From assembly GCA_016206725.1 (NCBI GenBank), contig JACQRA010000044.1:1-6312 (forward strand): a stretch of 6,312 nucleotides of DNA. Direction: 5' to 3'. The notes beneath the pieces are model-generated. The model worked only from the letters and a program-made list of their open reading frames with translations. It made no database searches and was not told the DNA's origin. The translations under genes were made by a program, and so were the position numbers. Positions 1 to 5,884 of this stretch are shown one piece after another. Within the stretch, counting starts at the first letter, position 1. Each line of letters opens with the position of its first letter. The stretch is from Candidatus Omnitrophota bacterium. GTDB taxonomy: Bacteria > Omnitrophota > Gorgyraeia > Aquiviventales > Aquiviventaceae.

Positions 1-738
1 CTGCACGATCTCATCCGGTGGAATGAACTCCCGATTGCCGCCCGGCGCCCAGCCCAGCAAGGCGAGATAATTCACGAACGCCTCGGGCAGGTAGCCGACC
101 TGGCGATAGTCATCCACGGAGGTGGCACCGGTGCGTTTGGAGAGCCGCGCCCGGTCAGCGCCGACGATGAGCGGGATGTGGGCGAAGGCCGGCGGCTGCC
201 ACCCCAGAGCCTGGTAGAGGACGAGCTGCTTCGGGGTATTGGCGATGTGGTCATCACCCCGGATGACGTGGGTGATGCGCATGTCGGCGTCGTCCACGAC
301 ACAAGCGAAGTTATACGTGGGCGAGCCGTCGGATTTCATCAGCACCAACTGCTCAAAGAGCGAGGTATCCACGGTGATCTCGCTGTGAATCAGATCGTGA
401 AAGGTGATCGTCTGCGGCGGCACGGAAAAGATCACCGCCCCTTCGTCCCTCTTGGCTTTGCCTTCCTGGAGGAGCCGATCGGCATATTGACGGTAGAGGG
501 CGAGGCGTTGGCTTTGGAACAACGGCCCTTCATCCGCCGCGATGCCGAGATAGTGAAGGCTGTCGAGGATATTCTTGACAAACGACGGGTCGGATCGCTT
601 CTGATCGGTATCTTCAATCCGGAGTATGAGGGTCCCCTGATGATGTTTCGCATAGAGCCAGTTGAACAAGGCTGTCCGAGCGGAGCCGACGTGGAGGGTC
701 CCCGTGGGGCTTGGGGCGAAGCGCACACGGACCGACAT
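1..738 (-). CDS. gltX: Glutamyl-tRNA synthetase, N-terminal part (cut by window edge)
   Basis: Cytoplasmic class I aminoacyl-tRNA synthetase that joins glutamate to tRNA-Glu using ATP. The frame is open for 246 codons from the ATG at 738-736 to base 1, so the anticodon-binding C-terminal half lies outside the window. Visible motifs are FAPSPTGTLHVGSAR at residues 7-21 (contains the HIGH signature as HVGS), RIEDTD near 40-45, SDGSPTYNFACVVDD at about 136-150, HVIRGDDH at 157-164, NTPKQ at 167-171 and LSKRTG at 199-204 (the KMSKS-type loop). The Rossmann catalytic core is therefore intact. One oddity: residues 93-104 (GKAKRDEGAVIF) pass straight from the GKA helix end to the next strand. The roughly 40-residue insert that holds the CYC and GRCRH zinc ligands in E. 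coli GluRS is absent. The gene starts in a TAATG overlap with the dxs stop and has no evident Shine-Dalgarno. A Glu-Q-tRNA(Asp) synthetase is less likely, because the sequence aligns with GluRS through the LSKR loop and beyond. Confidence 0.95.
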   Translation of the reverse strand, partial: MSVRVRFAPSPTGTLHVGSARTALFNWLYAKHHQGTLILRIEDTDQKRSDPSFVKNILDSLHYLGIAADEGPLFQSQRLALYRQYADRLLQEGKAKRDEGAVIFSVPPQTITFHDLIHSEITVDTSLFEQLVLMKSDGSPTYNFACVVDDADMRITHVIRGDDHIANTPKQLVLYQALGWQPPAFAHIPLIVGADRARLSKRTGATSVDDYRQVGYLPEAFVNYLALLGWAPGGNREFIPPDEIVQ

Positions 739-740
739 TA
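736..740 (-). promoter_or_regulatory. TAATG stop-start overlap between dxs and gltX
   Basis: On the minus strand the dxs TAA (740-738) shares its last base with the gltX ATG (738-736). The 20 bases upstream contain no AGGAGG-like sequence, so gltX translation probably depends on ribosomes terminating on dxs. The overlap is seen directly; the coupling is inferred. Confidence 0.7.
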
Positions 741-2717
741 GGCGGCTGGATCAGCCAGCAAGCGGAGGTCGTCGGCAGGAGATTTCAGCGTCGAGTACCA
801 CGAGACGATTCGACGGGTGAGGCTGTCCGGATCGAGCTGACATAGCTTGAGCAGTTGGGTGCGGGTGGCATGCTCCACAAACTGATCTGGCAATCCGACA
901 CGTAACAGCGGCACGCGGGAGAGCTGCATGACATCGAGGGCTTCGGAGACCGCACTGCCGAATCCCCCGGCCACCTGCCCCTCTTCCAGACTGACCAGCG
1001 TGCCGATCTGGGTGGCGAGTTGCCGCAGCAGCGTGCGATCAAGCGGTTTCACGAAGCGGGCGTTGACGACGGTGGCATCCACGCCCTGTGCCTTCAGTTG
1101 GACGGCCACCTCTAAGGCCGGATAGACCATGCTGCCCAGGGCGATCAGGGCCACGTCCTTGCCGTCTCGAAGCACCTCAGCGTTCCCCAACGTCACGCGA
1201 GCGGGCCGGCCAAGGGACTCCCCACAGACGATGCCCCCTCGGGCATACCGGATGGCTGTCGGCGCGCTCAACGTCTCCACGGCAAACCGCAGCATGGCGC
1301 GCAACTCCTCCGGATCCTTCGGCGACATCACGACCAGATTCGGGAGGATGCGTAGATAGCCTACATCAAAAACCCCGTGATGCGTCGGGCCGTCTTCGCC
1401 CACCAATCCCCCACGATCAATCGCCAAGACAACGGGAAGACGTTGCAAGCACAATTCGTGCATGATCTGGTCAAACGCTCGTTGGAGAAACGTCGAGTAG
1501 AGCGCGATGACCGGTCGCTGGCCGGATCGGGCAAGCCCCGCGGCAAGCCCCAGGGCATGCTGCTCCGCCATGCCGACGTCAACGTAGCGATCCGGAAATC
1601 GCCTGGCAAACTCCGAAAGACCCGTCCCCTCCGGCATCGCCGCCGTGATGCCGATGATGGCGTCGTTTCCCTGCGCCAGCCGCACAAGCTCCTCACTGAA
1701 GGCTTCTGTAAATGTCATCGAGACTTTCGCAATTTTTCCTTGGAGCTTGGAGCTTGGAGCTTGGGACTTCGGGCGGCCGGTGGTCACGTCGAAGGGTTCG
1801 AGCTTGTGAAACCGCTCGGGGTCGCGCTCAGCAGGTAGATAGCCCTTGCCTTTGACCGTCACGACATGCAAGACAATCGGACCCTTGGATGGCGAGCCGT
1901 GTCGAACCATCAGACGCTTGACGTTTTTAAGCGTCGCGATCAACTCCGGTAGCCTGTGGCCATCAATGGGCCCGATGTACCGAAAACCCAATTCCTCGAA
2001 GAGCAGCCCGGGAACCAACAACCCTTTCAACGATTCTTCGACCTTGTGTCCCAATTGGACGAGGCGCTCGCCTTTCGGCAATTTGGACACCACGTGTTCC
2101 AGCTTTCGACGCATGCGGTTATAGAGCGGATCGGTGATGAGGCGGTTGAGATAACGGCTCAGTCCACCGACGGGAGGGGCGATGGACATCTTGTTGTCGT
2201 TGACGATCACCAACAAGTTGGGCTTTACGTGACCAATGTGGTTCAGCGCCTCAAGCGCCATCCCTTCTCCCAGACTGGCGTCACCGATGATGGCGGCGAC
2301 ATGATGTTTCAGCCCGGCGCGGTCGCGGGCCATCGCCAAGCCCATCGCCGTGGAGAGACACGTGCCGCCATGGCCGGTCGTGAAGAGATCGTAGGGGCTT
2401 TCATCTTTATTATTGAAGCCGGTCAGTCCCTGGAATTGCTTCAACGTATGGATCTGACGACGGCGACCGGTGACCAACTTATGGGCATACGCCTGATAGC
2501 CCATATCCCAAACCAACTGGTCCGTCGGCGCCTCAAACACGTAGTGCAAAGCCAGACACAACTCGACCGCCCCGAGGCTCGACGCCAAGTGGCCGCCGAG
2601 GGTCGAGATGGTCTTCAAGAGTTCCTCGCGAATCTCCTGAGCCAGTTGCGGCAATTGACTCGCAGGAATCCGCTTCAGATCAGTGGGCGAATCAATCGCG
2701 TCAAGGAGTCGAGGCAT
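738..2717 (-). CDS. dxs: 1-deoxy-D-xylulose-5-phosphate synthase (divergent DXS)
   Basis: Thiamine-diphosphate enzyme that condenses pyruvate and glyceraldehyde 3-phosphate to DXP, the first step of the MEP isoprenoid pathway. It has 659 residues, about 40 more than E. coli DXS. The order is: TPP-binding domain (about 1-310), linker (311-333), pyrimidine-binding domain (about 334-500), and transketolase C-terminal domain (about 505-635) with a short tail. Seen motifs: GGHLASSLG at 41-49, NDN at 173-175, AEQHA with the expected catalytic Glu at E385, DRGGLVG at 434-440, GPTHHG at 443-448, and RYARG at 490-494. Oddities: DVGHQAYPHK is here DMGYQAYAHK (Y74 for the usual His), the TPP motif GDG is GDA (145-147), and GHSSTS is GHGGTC (115-120). 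D146 and N175 of the TPP site remain at the usual spacing. The linker contains a heptamer repeat. The gene starts 2 bases after the ispA stop. The DXS-specific second domain argues against transketolase or PDH E1. Confidence 0.93.
   Translation of the reverse strand: MPRLLDAIDSPTDLKRIPASQLPQLAQEIREELLKTISTLGGHLASSLGAVELCLALHYVFEAPTDQLVWDMGYQAYAHKLVTGRRRQIHTLKQFQGLTGFNNKDESPYDLFTTGHGGTCLSTAMGLAMARDRAGLKHHVAAIIGDASLGEGMALEALNHIGHVKPNLLVIVNDNKMSIAPPVGGLSRYLNRLITDPLYNRMRRKLEHVVSKLPKGERLVQLGHKVEESLKGLLVPGLLFEELGFRYIGPIDGHRLPELIATLKNVKRLMVRHGSPSKGPIVLHVVTVKGKGYLPAERDPERFHKLEPFDVTTGRPKSQAPSSKLQGKIAKVSMTFTEAFSEELVRLAQGNDAIIGITAAMPEGTGLSEFARRFPDRYVDVGMAEQHALGLAAGLARSGQRPVIALYSTFLQRAFDQIMHELCLQRLPVVLAIDRGGLVGEDGPTHHGVFDVGYLRILPNLVVMSPKDPEELRAMLRFAVETLSAPTAIRYARGGIVCGESLGRPARVTLGNAEVLRDGKDVALIALGSMVYPALEVAVQLKAQGVDATVVNARFVKPLDRTLLRQLATQIGTLVSLEEGQVAGGFGSAVSEALDVMQLSRVPLLRVGLPDQFVEHATRTQLLKLCQLDPDSLTRRIVSWYSTLKSPADDLRLLADPAA
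1740..1774 (+). repeat. Five-unit heptamer tandem repeat inside dxs
   Basis: On the plus strand this is three perfect TTGGAGC units (1740-1746, 1747-1753, 1754-1760) followed by two decayed units, TTGGGAC and TTCGGGC. It encodes residues 315-326 of DXS (RPKSQAPSSKLQ), in the linker between the TPP-binding and pyrimidine-binding domains, where length and sequence are loosely constrained. The three perfect copies total 21 bases and so keep frame. The units are directly visible; slippage or insertion as the origin is inferred. Confidence 0.85.
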
Positions 2718-2719
2718 CG

Positions 2720-3562
2720 TCAGTTTGTGGCCAACCAGTCGGCAAGTTCGCGCAACGCCCAGGCGCGCTGTCCAAGCGGCGCGATGGTCTGTTGCGCCTG
2801 ATCAATGAGGGTCTGGACTCGCCGCTCAACCGCGTTGCGACCCACGGCTTTCACCAATCCATCGCCGTCGTGCACGTCGTCTCGAAGCTGAAACGCCAAT
2901 CCCAGTCGTTGTCCGAATTGTCGCAAACGTGTGAGCGCCGTGGAGGATGCCCGACCCGCCAATCCGCCGGCGACTACACTCGCCGTGATGAGCGCCCCGG
3001 TTTTTCGTCGAGCAGTTTCTTCTAATTGTTTCATTCCGCATTCCACATTCCCCATTCCACATTGCAAGTCAAGCACCTGTCCGCCAACCAAGCCCGCAGT
3101 ACCGCTGGCTTCGCCGATCGCACGCATGATCTGCATCGCGTTCGGAACCCCGTTGCGGCTGAGCAGTTCAAAGGCACGGGTCAACAGCGCATCACCGACG
3201 AGAATCGCCATGGCCTGCCCGAACTTCCGGTGGCATGAGGCGCGCCCGCGCCGCTCATCGGCGTTATCCATCGCCGGCAAATCGTCGTGAACGAGCGAAT
3301 AGGTGTGGATGAGCTCAATCGCGCAGGCCGCCGAAAGCGCCTGGCGTGGAGACCCGCCCACCGCCTCGGACGCGCCCACACACAACAGCGGCCGAAACCG
3401 CTTGCCGCCGCCTATCACGCAGTAGCGCATCGCCTCCTCGAGGTGAGGCGGCGATCCCTTGACGGGTGAGAGCGTCCGCGAAAGTGCGCGCTCGATCAGG
3501 CTGACGTAGCGCTCAAGCTGTCTCGTCGTCACCGGGCTCACGCTCATGGCTTGGCACATCAT
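2720..3562 (-). CDS. ispA: Farnesyl diphosphate synthase-type prenyltransferase
   Basis: Cytoplasmic trans-prenyltransferase that extends DMAPP with IPP, probably to farnesyl diphosphate. Seen: GGGKRFRPLL at 51-60 (IPP-binding basic residues), first Asp-rich motif DDLPAMD at 93-99 with the two-residue insertion of bacterial FPP synthases, Tyr at 88 five residues before it (typical of C15 producers), RRG at 104-106, GDALLT at 123-128, GGQVLDL at 160-166, KTGAL at 187-191, and second Asp-rich motif DDVHD at 228-232. Two oddities: the loop at 167-177 is encoded by a heptamer repeat, and the segment after DDVHD is about 19 residues shorter than in E. coli IspA, losing the K-x-T-Y-P region. The frame is open from 3562. 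ATGs at 3562, 3559 and 3547 are all possible, none with a clear ribosome site; the one at 3547 (MSVSPVTT) gives 275 residues. It overlaps xseB and is followed by dxs after 2 bases, joining two isoprenoid genes. A GGPP synthase is the main alternative. Confidence 0.9.
   Translation of the reverse strand: MMCQAMSVSPVTTRQLERYVSLIERALSRTLSPVKGSPPHLEEAMRYCVIGGGKRFRPLLCVGASEAVGGSPRQALSAACAIELIHTYSLVHDDLPAMDNADERRGRASCHRKFGQAMAILVGDALLTRAFELLSRNGVPNAMQIMRAIGEASGTAGLVGGQVLDLQCGMGNVECGMKQLEETARRKTGALITASVVAGGLAGRASSTALTRLRQFGQRLGLAFQLRDDVHDGDGLVKAVGRNAVERRVQTLIDQAQQTIAPLGQRAWALRELADWLATN
3032..3066 (+). repeat. Five-unit heptamer tandem repeat inside ispA
   Basis: On the plus strand this is CATTCCG, CATTCCA, CATTCCC, CATTCCA, CATTGCA: four units identical in six of seven bases with a variable last base, plus one decayed unit. 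The coding strand reads as repeated GGAATGN and encodes residues 167-177 of IspA (QCGMGNVECGM), in the loop between GGQVLDL and the helix leading to KTGAL. In E. coli IspA this loop is about two residues shorter and has an unrelated sequence. The repeat is seen directly; its insertion into a tolerant loop is inferred. Confidence 0.88.
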
Positions 3563-3788
3563 CGTCGAACGAGGCCAACGACGCCTCGCCGACGTGGGTC
3601 TTCACGAGAATCTGCACTTTCTTTTTCGCCTGCTCGAGCCGTTTCACCAAGATGCGGGCGAGCTTCGTCCCTTCCTCGAATCTTTTCAGACGCGTTTCCA
3701 AATCGAGGTCAGAGCCGTCCAGCTCGCCGACTAACTTCTCGAGACGCTTGAGCGCGTCTTCGTACTTAATCTCTTTGGTCTCGGACAT
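3513..3788 (-). CDS. xseB: Exonuclease VII small subunit
   Basis: Small helical subunit that binds the XseA large subunit in several copies to form exonuclease VII, which degrades single-stranded DNA from both ends. It has 91 residues against about 80 in E. coli. The family core is clear: KYEDALKRLEKLVGELDGSD at 8-27, then LDLETRLKRFEEGTKLAR at 28-45, then a long helix rich in Lys, Glu and Gln to ILVK at 60-63. This is the expected helical hairpin with Leu/Val heptads. Residues 64-91 form an acidic, probably disordered tail (FDDDVP, EPGDDETA), whose last 11 to 16 codons overlap the start of ispA in another frame. The ATG at 3788-3786 lies 23 bases inside the end of xseA, so the two subunits are probably coupled in translation. 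No strong ribosome site is visible upstream. Confidence 0.95.
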   Translation of the reverse strand: MSETKEIKYEDALKRLEKLVGELDGSDLDLETRLKRFEEGTKLARILVKRLEQAKKKVQILVKTHVGEASLASFDDDVPSHEREPGDDETA

Positions 3789-5088
3789 CGGTTGAGGTCA
3801 CGGTGCTCCTGATGATTCCACGAGCCAGTCGCGTCTCCAATCCTTCCCCTGGATGAATCCTCGAGGCATCTGTGAGGACCGAGCAATCTAAGGCACGAAA
3901 GGTGATGCTGTAGCCGCGGGCCAGCACGGCTAAGGGACTGAGCGCTTGCAGTCGTCCGGCAAGGGATGTCAGCCGATGGTGTTCTCGATCAAGAGCGTGT
4001 CGCATGCCGAGAACCGCCTGACCCTGAAGCTCGTGCACGCGCTGCTCCCACCGTTCGAGTTGATGCAGCGGATGCAGTAATCGCAGACGGCCGCAGAGCG
4101 CGTCGAGCCGGTTGACGTAGTCATCCAAGAATAACTGGGTGGATTCGACCAGGCGATCGATGAGGTCTCGCGAGCGATCCATGACCTGCTGTTGTTCGTT
4201 CACCAGCCACTTGGCGGCGTCGGTCGGTGTCGAGGCACGCAGATCCGCCGCGTAGTCCGCGATCGTCCAATCGTCTTGATGGCCCACCGCCGAGATCACC
4301 GGAATGTGCGAACGGACGATCGCCCGCGCCACCGTCTCTTCGTTGAACGCCCACAAATCCTCAACACTCCCCCCGCCACGTCCCACGATCAGCACCTCAG
4401 CCAACCGCAGGCGATTGGCGATCTCGATGCCTCCGGCGATCTCCTGCGCGGCGCCCTCGCCCTGCACCTTGACGGGGATGATCATGATGTCGAAGCGCCC
4501 GCGCAATTTGCTGACGATGTCGTGAATCGCCGAGCCGGAGCGCGAGGTGATGACCCCGATGCGACGTGGAAGTCTTGGGATGGGCCGCTTGCGCGCCTCG
4601 TCGAACAATCCTTCGGCGGCAAGCTTTTTCTTGAGCTGCTCGAAGGCCAGTTGCAGCGCCCCGATGCCTTTGGGTTCGACCCGAAAGACTTTGAGCTGAT
4701 ACTGGCCGCGCCCTTCATACGTGGTGACCTGCCCGAGGCAGAGGACTTTGAGGCCGTCGGTCAGCTTGAATTTCAGATACTGGTTGGCGTTCTTGAAAAA
4801 CGCGCATGGCAGCACCAGGCGTTGGCCGAACCGGTCGGTGACCTGTTCATCCACGAGACTGAAATAGATATGGCCGGAGGCATGATACGTGCAATTCGAG
4901 GCTTCTCCTTCGATCCATAACGGCGTGGGAAACTCGCGTTCAATCAACGCGCGGATGCGGGAGACAACTTGGGCGACGGTGAGCGCCTTCCCGCCTCTGG
5001 CGGGATCCGTCGAAGGCGTGAGGGGAGCCGCGATCGAACTGACGGCGGGACGCTCAGGAGTCAGAGAGGATTCAACGTTCACGGGCAT
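3766..5088 (-). CDS. xseA: Exonuclease VII large subunit
   Basis: Catalytic subunit of exonuclease VII, a metal-independent single-strand DNA exonuclease in repair and recombination. Residues are numbered from the upstream in-frame TTG at 5091; subtract 1 for the ATG at 5088, which I prefer. Seen: an N-terminal OB-fold domain at about 36-138 (LTVAQVVSRIRALIE, then GEASNCTYHASGHIYFSL at 62-79), the catalytic domain from about 158 with RRIGVITSRSGSAIHDI at 176-192, GRGGGSVEDLWAFNEE at 237-252, and VGHQDDWTIADYAADLRA at 269-286. A coiled-coil region follows at about 298-385, then LSPLAVLARGYS at 384-395. Asp191, Arg238, His271 and Asp274 correspond to E. coli Asp155, Arg205, His238 and Asp241, reported as important for activity. 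The Glu of the usual GHExD motif is Gln272. About 30 residues before the OB fold are rich in Pro, Ser and Thr. The start overlaps the upstream gene by 17 bases. Confidence 0.96.
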   Translation of the reverse strand: MPVNVESSLTPERPAVSSIAAPLTPSTDPARGGKALTVAQVVSRIRALIEREFPTPLWIEGEASNCTYHASGHIYFSLVDEQVTDRFGQRLVLPCAFFKNANQYLKFKLTDGLKVLCLGQVTTYEGRGQYQLKVFRVEPKGIGALQLAFEQLKKKLAAEGLFDEARKRPIPRLPRRIGVITSRSGSAIHDIVSKLRGRFDIMIIPVKVQGEGAAQEIAGGIEIANRLRLAEVLIVGRGGGSVEDLWAFNEETVARAIVRSHIPVISAVGHQDDWTIADYAADLRASTPTDAAKWLVNEQQQVMDRSRDLIDRLVESTQLFLDDYVNRLDALCGRLRLLHPLHQLERWEQRVHELQGQAVLGMRHALDREHHRLTSLAGRLQALSPLAVLARGYSITFRALDCSVLTDASRIHPGEGLETRLARGIIRSTVTSTDVRDQRD

Positions 5089-5884
5089 CAACGACAGCTT
5101 CGTCTAAGACGCGCCTGACGCGCTCGACATGGGTGGCTTTCCCTGTGGCGGGGTCAATGTCCACGAGCAGCGCATGGAGCTGAACGTTGCCCTGCGCCAC
5201 CTCGGATTTCACCGGAATCCCGGAGAGAAATCGTTCCACAATCTGCGGGGTCTCTCGTCCGATCACGGAGTCATAGGGACCGGTCATCCCCACGTCGCTC
5301 AGGAAGGCCGTCCCCTTGGGCAGGATGCGCTCATCAGCCGTGGGGATGTGGGTATGGGTGCCGAACACGCAGGAGACCTTGCCGTCCAAAAACCAGCCTA
5401 GCGCGACCTTCTCGCTGGTCGCCTCGGCGTGCATGTCCACGATGATCATGGAGGTCACCAACCGCAGACGTTCCAATTCCTTCTCGGCCGTCCGGAACGG
5501 ACAGGCCGTCACCGGATCCATGAAGACACGGCCCTGCACGTTCAGCACGCCGACTTTGTGACCGGAGAGTGTCGTGATGACGGTGGACCCGCTGCCTGGA
5601 GCCGTCTCCGGATAGTTCGCAGGCCGTAACACGCGGTGATCAAGCTTGAGAAGCTCGAGCGCCTCTTTCTTGCGCCAGACGTGATTGCCGGAGGTGAGCA
5701 TGTCCACCCCGGCCCGAAACAGCTCATCCGCGGTCGTCGGTGTGACGCCGGTGCCTCCTGCAACATTCTCACAATTGGCCGATACGAAGTCAAGACCGAG
5801 CTCCTCCCGCAGCGGGATGACGAACCGCTCGATGGCCACCCGACCCGGCCGTCCCACCACGTCTCCAATGAGCAGGGCTTTCAT
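5072..5884 (-). CDS. ymdB: YmdB-family metallophosphoesterase (TIGR00282 type)
   Basis: Binuclear-metal phosphoesterase of the Bacillus subtilis YmdB and Deinococcus DR1281 family. B. subtilis YmdB hydrolyses cyclic nucleotides and affects RNase Y-dependent RNA levels and biofilm formation; it is unrelated to the E. coli macrodomain protein of the same name. The 270-residue length fits the family. Metal-ligand motifs are present: IGD with D8, NCEN with E39 and N40, GNH with N67 and H68, DMHAEATSEK with H152, and GTHTH with H177 and H179. Other family blocks are LRPANYP at 86-92, GRVFMDP at 118-124, TADERILP at 182-189 and DVGMTGPYDSVIG at 197-209. The common GNHxWDKKE block reads GNHVWRKKE, with Arg71 replacing Asp; I do not know this position to be a metal ligand. 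No signal peptide is seen. The start overlaps the rny stop by ATGA, matching the known rny-ymdB adjacency. The in vivo substrate is not shown by the sequence. Confidence 0.93.
   Translation of the reverse strand: MKALLIGDVVGRPGRVAIERFVIPLREELGLDFVSANCENVAGGTGVTPTTADELFRAGVDMLTSGNHVWRKKEALELLKLDHRVLRPANYPETAPGSGSTVITTLSGHKVGVLNVQGRVFMDPVTACPFRTAEKELERLRLVTSMIIVDMHAEATSEKVALGWFLDGKVSCVFGTHTHIPTADERILPKGTAFLSDVGMTGPYDSVIGRETPQIVERFLSGIPVKSEVAQGNVQLHALLVDIDPATGKATHVERVRRVLDEAVVDARER
5881..5884 (-). promoter_or_regulatory. ATGA start-stop overlap between rny and ymdB
   Basis: On the minus strand the rny TGA (5883-5881) and the ymdB ATG (5884-5882) share two bases. No good Shine-Dalgarno precedes it. 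This is a standard arrangement for termination-reinitiation; the coupling itself is inferred. Confidence 0.7.

Noticed and set aside
178..741. Plus-strand open frame of 187 codons opposite gltX
   Set aside because: The minus-strand GluRS frame is continuous with its signature motifs across the same bases, so this is a shadow frame.
744..756. Small hairpin GGCTG-GAT-CAGCC just before the gltX start
   Set aside because: It has only five base pairs, encodes the last DXS residues, and has no U-tract, so it is neither a terminator nor a convincing regulatory stem.
1956..2801. Long plus-strand open frame of 281 codons opposite dxs and ispA
   Set aside because: It lies wholly antisense to two strongly supported genes, has no recognisable domain, and is the sort of open frame that GC-rich codon bias creates.
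2786..3066. ispA as a frameshifted pseudogene because of the repeat and the short C-terminal segment
   Set aside because: The frame is continuous, both Asp-rich motifs and KTG are present, the C-terminal helix (RELADWLATN) is recognisable, and no homologous sequence appears in other frames.
3426..3452. Imperfect palindrome around CCTCGAGG in ispA
   Set aside because: It encodes the conserved helix before the GGGKRFRP block and is explained by GC-rich codons; nothing else marks it as a site.
4192..4920. Plus-strand open frame of 242 codons opposite xseA
   Set aside because: It mirrors the xseA codons, shows no family motif, and xseA is intact beneath it.
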